Source: Caballeronia sp. SEWSISQ10-4 2 (GTDB lineage: Bacteria > Pseudomonadota > Gammaproteobacteria > Burkholderiales > Burkholderiaceae). From it: DNA of 64,000 nt. Position 1 is the first letter of the stretch, and every line of letters starts with the position of its first letter. The DNA lies in NCBI RefSeq assembly GCF_030464885.1, contig NZ_JALPRJ010000031.1, positions 38,356 to 102,355 on the forward strand. The letters run 5' to 3'. This document shows, piece after piece, positions 60,179 through 64,000 of this stretch. Below the pieces are notes generated by a model, which saw only the letters and a program-made list of their open reading frames with translations, was not told the DNA's origin and did no database searches. A program made the position numbers and the translations under genes.

Positions 60179-63100
60179 ATGAAGCAGGCTGTTTCCACCC
60201 CCGTCCCGCAAGAGCGCCGCTGGCAATTCTGGATCGACCGCGGAGGCACGTTCACCGACATCGTCGCGCGCCGCCCCGACGGCCACATCGTTACGCACAA
60301 GGTGTTGTCGGAGAACCCTGAGCGGTATCGCGATTCCGCCGTGCATGGCATCCGCGAATTGCTGGGCATCGCGAGCGGCGAAACCGTGCCGGCAGCGCTC
60401 ATCCATAGCGTACGGATGGGCACGACGGTCGCGACCAACGCGCTGCTTGAACGCAAGGGTGCGCCAACCGTGCTCGCGATCACGAAAGGTTTCGCCGATG
60501 CCCTGCGAATCGCGTATCAAAGCCGGCCGAAGCTGTTCGTGCGCCAGATCGAATTGCCGACGCTGCTGTACGAACAGGTCGTCGAGATCGATGAACGGAT
60601 CGGGGCGCGTGGCGAAGTGGTGCGCGAACTCGATGTCGAACAGGCGCACCGGGCGTTGCAAAGCGCCTTCAATAGCGGCATCCGTTCCTGCGCGATCGTG
60701 CTGATGCACGGCTACCGGTACACCACGCACGAACAGAAGCTCAAGGACCTCGCGGAACAAATCGGCTTCACGCAGATTTCGGTCAGTCACGAAGTCAGTC
60801 CGCTGATGAAGCTGGTATCGCGAGGCGACACCACGGTGGTCGACGCGTACCTGTCGCCCATCCTGCGCCGCTACGTCGGGCAGGTCGAAAGCGATCTAGG
60901 CGCGGTGCCACTGCAGTTCATGCAGAGCAATGGCGGCCTCACCGACGCCCACCGCTTTCAGGGCAAGGACGCCATCCTGTCGGGACCGGCAGGCGGTATT
61001 GTGGGCGCAGCGCAGGTATCGAAGCTGGCTGGCTTCGACAAGATCATCGGCTTCGACATGGGCGGCACATCGACCGACGTCACGCATTACGCAGGCGAAT
61101 ACGAACGCGAGTTTGCGACAGAGGTGGCGGGCGTTCGCATCCGTGCGCCGATGATGAAGATCCACACGGTCGCGGCGGGCGGTGGCTCGATCTGCAGTTT
61201 CGACGGTGCCCGTTTTCGCGTCGGGCCGCAAAGCGCGGGTGCGAATCCGGGACCGGCGTCGTACAGACGTGGTGGTCCATTGACCGTGACGGACTGCAAC
61301 GTGATGACCGGCAAGATCAGCGCACGCTGGTTCCCGCGCGTATTCGGGCCGGAAGGCGACCTGCCGCTCGACGCCGATGTCGTGCAACGCAAGTTTGTGG
61401 GAGTGGCGTCGGCGGTGGAGGCCGCAACCGGCGTTGCGCGAACGCCAGAAGAAATTGCGGAAGGGTTCCTGAAGATTGCTGTCGAGAACATGGCGAACGC
61501 GATCAAGCAGATCTCCGTGCAACGCGGCTACGACGTGACGAAATATACGCTCGCGTGTTTTGGCGGCGCGGGTGGTCAACATGCCTGCCTCGTGGCCGAT
61601 GCGCTCGGCATGACTCGCGTCTTCATCCATCCGCTGGCGGGCGTGCTGTCGGCGTACGGCATGGGTCTCGCCGATGTCCGCGCACTGCGTCAGCAGGCGC
61701 TCGAAACGCCGCTCGATCGGGAGGCTCTCGCCACTTGCGATCAGACATTCGAGCCGCTCGAAGCGGCGGCACAAAACGAAGTCGCCGGGCAACGCATCCC
61801 CGCCGGCAACATCGCGTTGCGGCGCACACTGCATATCAAATACGACGGCACGGATACCGCACTCGAAATCGACTTCTCGATGGAACCCGCGAAGATCGTA
61901 GCGACGTTCGAGAGCCTGTATCGCGCGCGTTATGGCTTCCTCATGCCGAACAAGGCCCTGATCATCGAAGCCATCGCGGTCGAAGCAATCGGCCGCACGC
62001 AGGACGCGGAGGACGAACAATGGCCGCTGGCTGCTCACGCGTCGGTGAATCCGGAAGCGCTCGCCACCACGCGCATTTTCTCGGGCGGCGAATGGCGCGA
62101 CACGCCCGTCTTCGACCGCGACGCGCTGGCGCCGGGCGCGCGTATCGACGGACCGGCGATCGTGAACGAGCGTACCGGAACGACAGTGATCGAACCTGGC
62201 TGGCAAGTCGTGGTGAGCAAGCACAATCATCTTGTCGTCGAACGGACGACGGCGCTCGTCAATCGTCACGCAGCCGGTACGCAAGCCGACCCGGTACTGC
62301 TTGAAGTCTTCAACAACCTGTTCATGTCGATTGCCGAACAGATGGGCGTGACGCTCGCGAACACCTCGTACTCGGTGAACATCAAGGAACGGCTCGACTT
62401 CTCGTGCGCGCTCTTCGATACCGGCGGCAACCTCATTGCCAATGCGCCGCACATGCCGGTGCACCTTGGATCGATGGGCGAAAGCGTGCAGACGATCATC
62501 GAGCGTCGTGCGGGCACCATGCAAGCCGGCGATGTCTATGTCCTCAACGCGCCCTACGCGGGCGGCACGCACTTGCCCGACGTGACCGTCATCATGCCGG
62601 TGTTCGTCGACACCAGCCGCACGCCGACCTTCTATGTCGCGGCACGCGGGCATCATGCGGATATCGGCGGCATCACGCCCGGTTCCATGCCGCCGGACTC
62701 CACGCATGTCGATCAGGAAGGCGTGCTGCTCGACAACGTGCAACTCGTGGCGCAAGGGCGTTTCCTCGAACGCGAGATCCGCGATCTGCTGAGCTCCGGT
62801 CAATATCCGGTGCGCAACGTCGAGCAGAACCTCGCCGATCTGCGTGCGCAAGTTGCCGCTTGCACGAAGGGTGCGCAGGAGCTGGAACGCATGTGCGGGC
62901 AGTTCGGTCTGGACGTCGTGCGTGCCTATATGCAGCACGTGCAGGACAACGCGGAAGAAGTCGTGCGACGGATGCTTTCGGTGTTGAAAGACGGCCGCTT
63001 CGAATACGCCCTCGACGACGGCGCGAAGATCGTGGTGGCGGTATCGATCAATCGCGAAACGCGCTCGGCCGTGATCGACTTCGAGGGCACGAGCGCGCAA

Positions 63101-63820
63101 CAACCGAACAACTACAACGCGCCATCGGCGATCTGCAAGGCGGCCGTGCTGTACGTGTTCCGCACGCTCGTGGACGACGATATCCCGCTTAACGCCGGTT
63201 GCCTGAAGCCGCTGGAGATTCGCATCCCGGCAGGATCGATGCTCAATCCGCACTATCCGGCGGCGGTCGTGGCGGGCAATGTCGAGACTTCGCAAGTCGT
63301 CACCGATGCGCTCTACGGCGCCCTCGGCGTGATGGCCGCGGCGCAGGGCACGATGAACAACTTCACGTTCGGCAACGAGCAGTTCCAGTACTACGAAACC
63401 ATCTGCGGCGGTGCGGGCGCGGGTCCGTCCTTTGCAGGTTGCAGTGCGGTCCAGACGCACATGACCAACTCACGCCTGACCGATCCCGAAGTGCTCGAGT
63501 GGCGCTTTCCGGTACGTCTCGATGACTTCCGGATCCGGCGCGGCAGCGGCGGTGCGGGACTGCATGCGGGCGGCGACGGTGCCGAGCGGCGCATACGTTT
63601 CCTCGCGCCGATGACCGCGGTGGTCCTGTCCAACCGGCGCCGTGTCGCGCCGTTCGGGCTGGCCGGTGGTAAACCGGGTGCGGCCGGTGTGAACTGGGTC
63701 GAGCGAGTTGGCGAAACAGAGCGCGAAATGTTCGGCGCGAGGCATCAGGCGCAGATGAATCCCGACGATGTCTTTGTCATCCAGACGCCGGGGGGTGGCG
63801 GTTACGGCGAAGAGCCGTGA
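60179..63820 (+). CDS. Fused hydantoinase/5-oxoprolinase (HyuA-HyuB, OPLAH-like)
   Basis: A 1213-residue single chain. Residues 1-700 are the HyuA-like ASKHA ATPase half: WIDRGGTFTDIVARRPDG (18-35), SNGGLTDAHRFQGKDAILSGPAGGIVGA, GFDMGGTSTDVTHY, CFGGAGGQHACLVADALGM near 460. Residues 703-1213 are the HyuB-like half (EVFNNLFMSIAEQMGVTLANTSYSVNIKERLDFSCALFD, and MPVHLGSMGESVQT). It matches eukaryotic-type ATP-dependent 5-oxoprolinase (about 1290 residues) and bacterial fused forms, which open 5-oxoproline to glutamate. Hydantoins or acetophenone-type substrates remain possible. Third gene of the operon. Confidence 0.92.
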   Translation: MKQAVSTPVPQERRWQFWIDRGGTFTDIVARRPDGHIVTHKVLSENPERYRDSAVHGIRELLGIASGETVPAALIHSVRMGTTVATNALLERKGAPTVLAITKGFADALRIAYQSRPKLFVRQIELPTLLYEQVVEIDERIGARGEVVRELDVEQAHRALQSAFNSGIRSCAIVLMHGYRYTTHEQKLKDLAEQIGFTQISVSHEVSPLMKLVSRGDTTVVDAYLSPILRRYVGQVESDLGAVPLQFMQSNGGLTDAHRFQGKDAILSGPAGGIVGAAQVSKLAGFDKIIGFDMGGTSTDVTHYAGEYEREFATEVAGVRIRAPMMKIHTVAAGGGSICSFDGARFRVGPQSAGANPGPASYRRGGPLTVTDCNVMTGKISARWFPRVFGPEGDLPLDADVVQRKFVGVASAVEAATGVARTPEEIAEGFLKIAVENMANAIKQISVQRGYDVTKYTLACFGGAGGQHACLVADALGMTRVFIHPLAGVLSAYGMGLADVRALRQQALETPLDREALATCDQTFEPLEAAAQNEVAGQRIPAGNIALRRTLHIKYDGTDTALEIDFSMEPAKIVATFESLYRARYGFLMPNKALIIEAIAVEAIGRTQDAEDEQWPLAAHASVNPEALATTRIFSGGEWRDTPVFDRDALAPGARIDGPAIVNERTGTTVIEPGWQVVVSKHNHLVVERTTALVNRHAAGTQADPVLLEVFNNLFMSIAEQMGVTLANTSYSVNIKERLDFSCALFDTGGNLIANAPHMPVHLGSMGESVQTIIERRAGTMQAGDVYVLNAPYAGGTHLPDVTVIMPVFVDTSRTPTFYVAARGHHADIGGITPGSMPPDSTHVDQEGVLLDNVQLVAQGRFLEREIRDLLSSGQYPVRNVEQNLADLRAQVAACTKGAQELERMCGQFGLDVVRAYMQHVQDNAEEVVRRMLSVLKDGRFEYALDDGAKIVVAVSINRETRSAVIDFEGTSAQQPNNYNAPSAICKAAVLYVFRTLVDDDIPLNAGCLKPLEIRIPAGSMLNPHYPAAVVAGNVETSQVVTDALYGALGVMAAAQGTMNNFTFGNEQFQYYETICGGAGAGPSFAGCSAVQTHMTNSRLTDPEVLEWRFPVRLDDFRIRRGSGGAGLHAGGDGAERRIRFLAPMTAVVLSNRRRVAPFGLAGGKPGAAGVNWVERVGETEREMFGARHQAQMNPDDVFVIQTPGGGGYGEEP

Positions 63821-63831
63821 ATGCTTTCGTT

Positions 63832-63960
63832 CGCACTCGGGGTTTGAGTTTGGGGTCTTGAGGGTTCGTGGTCGGGGGTGGAGTTGGGTTGCGCGGGGTT
63901 TTCGGGGTTAGTGGTCGGGGTCGATGCCGGGTTGCTGCTTTCAGGGTTAGTGGTCTGCGT
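63832..63960 (+). repeat. G/T-rich repeats with recurring GGGTTxGTGGTC word
   Basis: After the oxoprolinase stop the plus strand becomes strongly G/T-biased. GGGTTCGTGGTC at 63862-63873 and GGGTTAGTGGTC at 63905-63916 and 63944-63955 recur at 43- and 39-base intervals, interspersed with GGGG runs. A minus-strand open frame over it is a low-complexity shadow. Could be a repetitive extragenic element or a G-quadruplex-forming stretch. Confidence 0.6.
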
Positions 63961-64000
63961 GAGTTAGCTGTATTTTTTATCACTATTAGCCACTGTGCGT

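Noticed and set aside
60896..63460. An 854-residue open frame opposite the oxoprolinase gene
   Set aside because: It is an antisense shadow of high-GC coding sequence: Arg/His-rich, no domain, no ribosome site.
63777..63983. A 68-residue minus-strand frame at the window end
   Set aside because: It is the complement of the G/T-rich repeat, with Pro/Arg/Lys low-complexity translation.
1..64000. tRNA, rRNA, CRISPR arrays, prophage or integrase genes
   Set aside because: None was seen by eye on either strand; a covariance-model or CRISPR search would be needed to exclude small RNAs.

Overview
The window looks like part of an accessory (second-chromosome type) replicon of a Burkholderiaceae bacterium, most likely Paraburkholderia, Caballeronia or Burkholderia. 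The support is high G+C coding sequence, three small secreted DUF4148 proteins (a family concentrated in this group), two Gram-negative trimeric-type porins, nine LysR-type regulators plus one AraC-type regulator, and many solute-uptake and catabolic operons. No tRNA, rRNA, CRISPR array, phage or complete insertion sequence was recognised. This placement rests on gene content only.

Layout. 0-7.2 kb: a secreted small protein, a LysR gene divergent from an alpha/beta-hydrolase fused to a monooxygenase-like domain, then an AraC gene divergent from a PhzF / ornithine-cyclodeaminase-like / acidic-solute symporter operon. 7.2-22.1 kb: a patchy, partly decayed region with katG, a phytochelatin-synthase remnant, a probable IS110 remnant, a putative sulfur module (DoxD/DoxA-like protein, ferredoxin-NADP reductase, secreted DsrE-like protein, sulfate/molybdate-type binding protein, CysB-like regulator), DUF4148 genes, and a DUF1254/DUF1214 gene broken by one stop and two frameshifts. 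22.1-31.5 kb: a nine-gene operon with a complete polyamine/opine-type ABC importer, two DAO-family flavoproteins, HcnA-like and HcnB-like subunits and RidA, divergent from a LysR gene. 31.5-34 kb: AllA-like ureidoglycolate lyase, LysR and DUF2848. 34-42.9 kb: two chemoreceptors, two solute-binding proteins, an amidohydrolase with altered metal-site residues and a porin.

43.0-49.2 kb: a LysR gene divergent from a five-gene operon with an Fe(II)/2-oxoglutarate oxygenase of the BesD/ArpA-like type (HxD motif), a DddP-like M24 metalloenzyme and a ProVWX-type betaine importer, followed by a porin. 49.4-54.3 kb: LysR, porin, MFS transporter and amidase. 54.6-63.8 kb: an acetyltransferase, a translationally coupled chemoreceptor-LysR pair, and divergently a DUF1445 (D-glutamate cyclase family) / MFS / fused 5-oxoprolinase operon. 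The window ends in G/T-rich repeats.

How it works together: most units have the form regulator + importer or porin + one to four catabolic enzymes, with chemoreceptors interspersed. The two units most likely to encode undescribed chemistry are the 43-49 kb betaine-type operon (transport, hydroxylation, then lysis or hydrolysis) and the 55-64 kb chemotaxis plus D-glutamate/5-oxoproline operon. Several intergenic regions carry well-formed candidate operators: a direct repeat with helical phasing before phzF, T-N11-A dyads at 33.16 and 57.94 kb, and a motif shared by the ridA leader and the ABC/LysR divergent promoter. All function calls come from reading the translated sequence and recalled family features; no database search was run.
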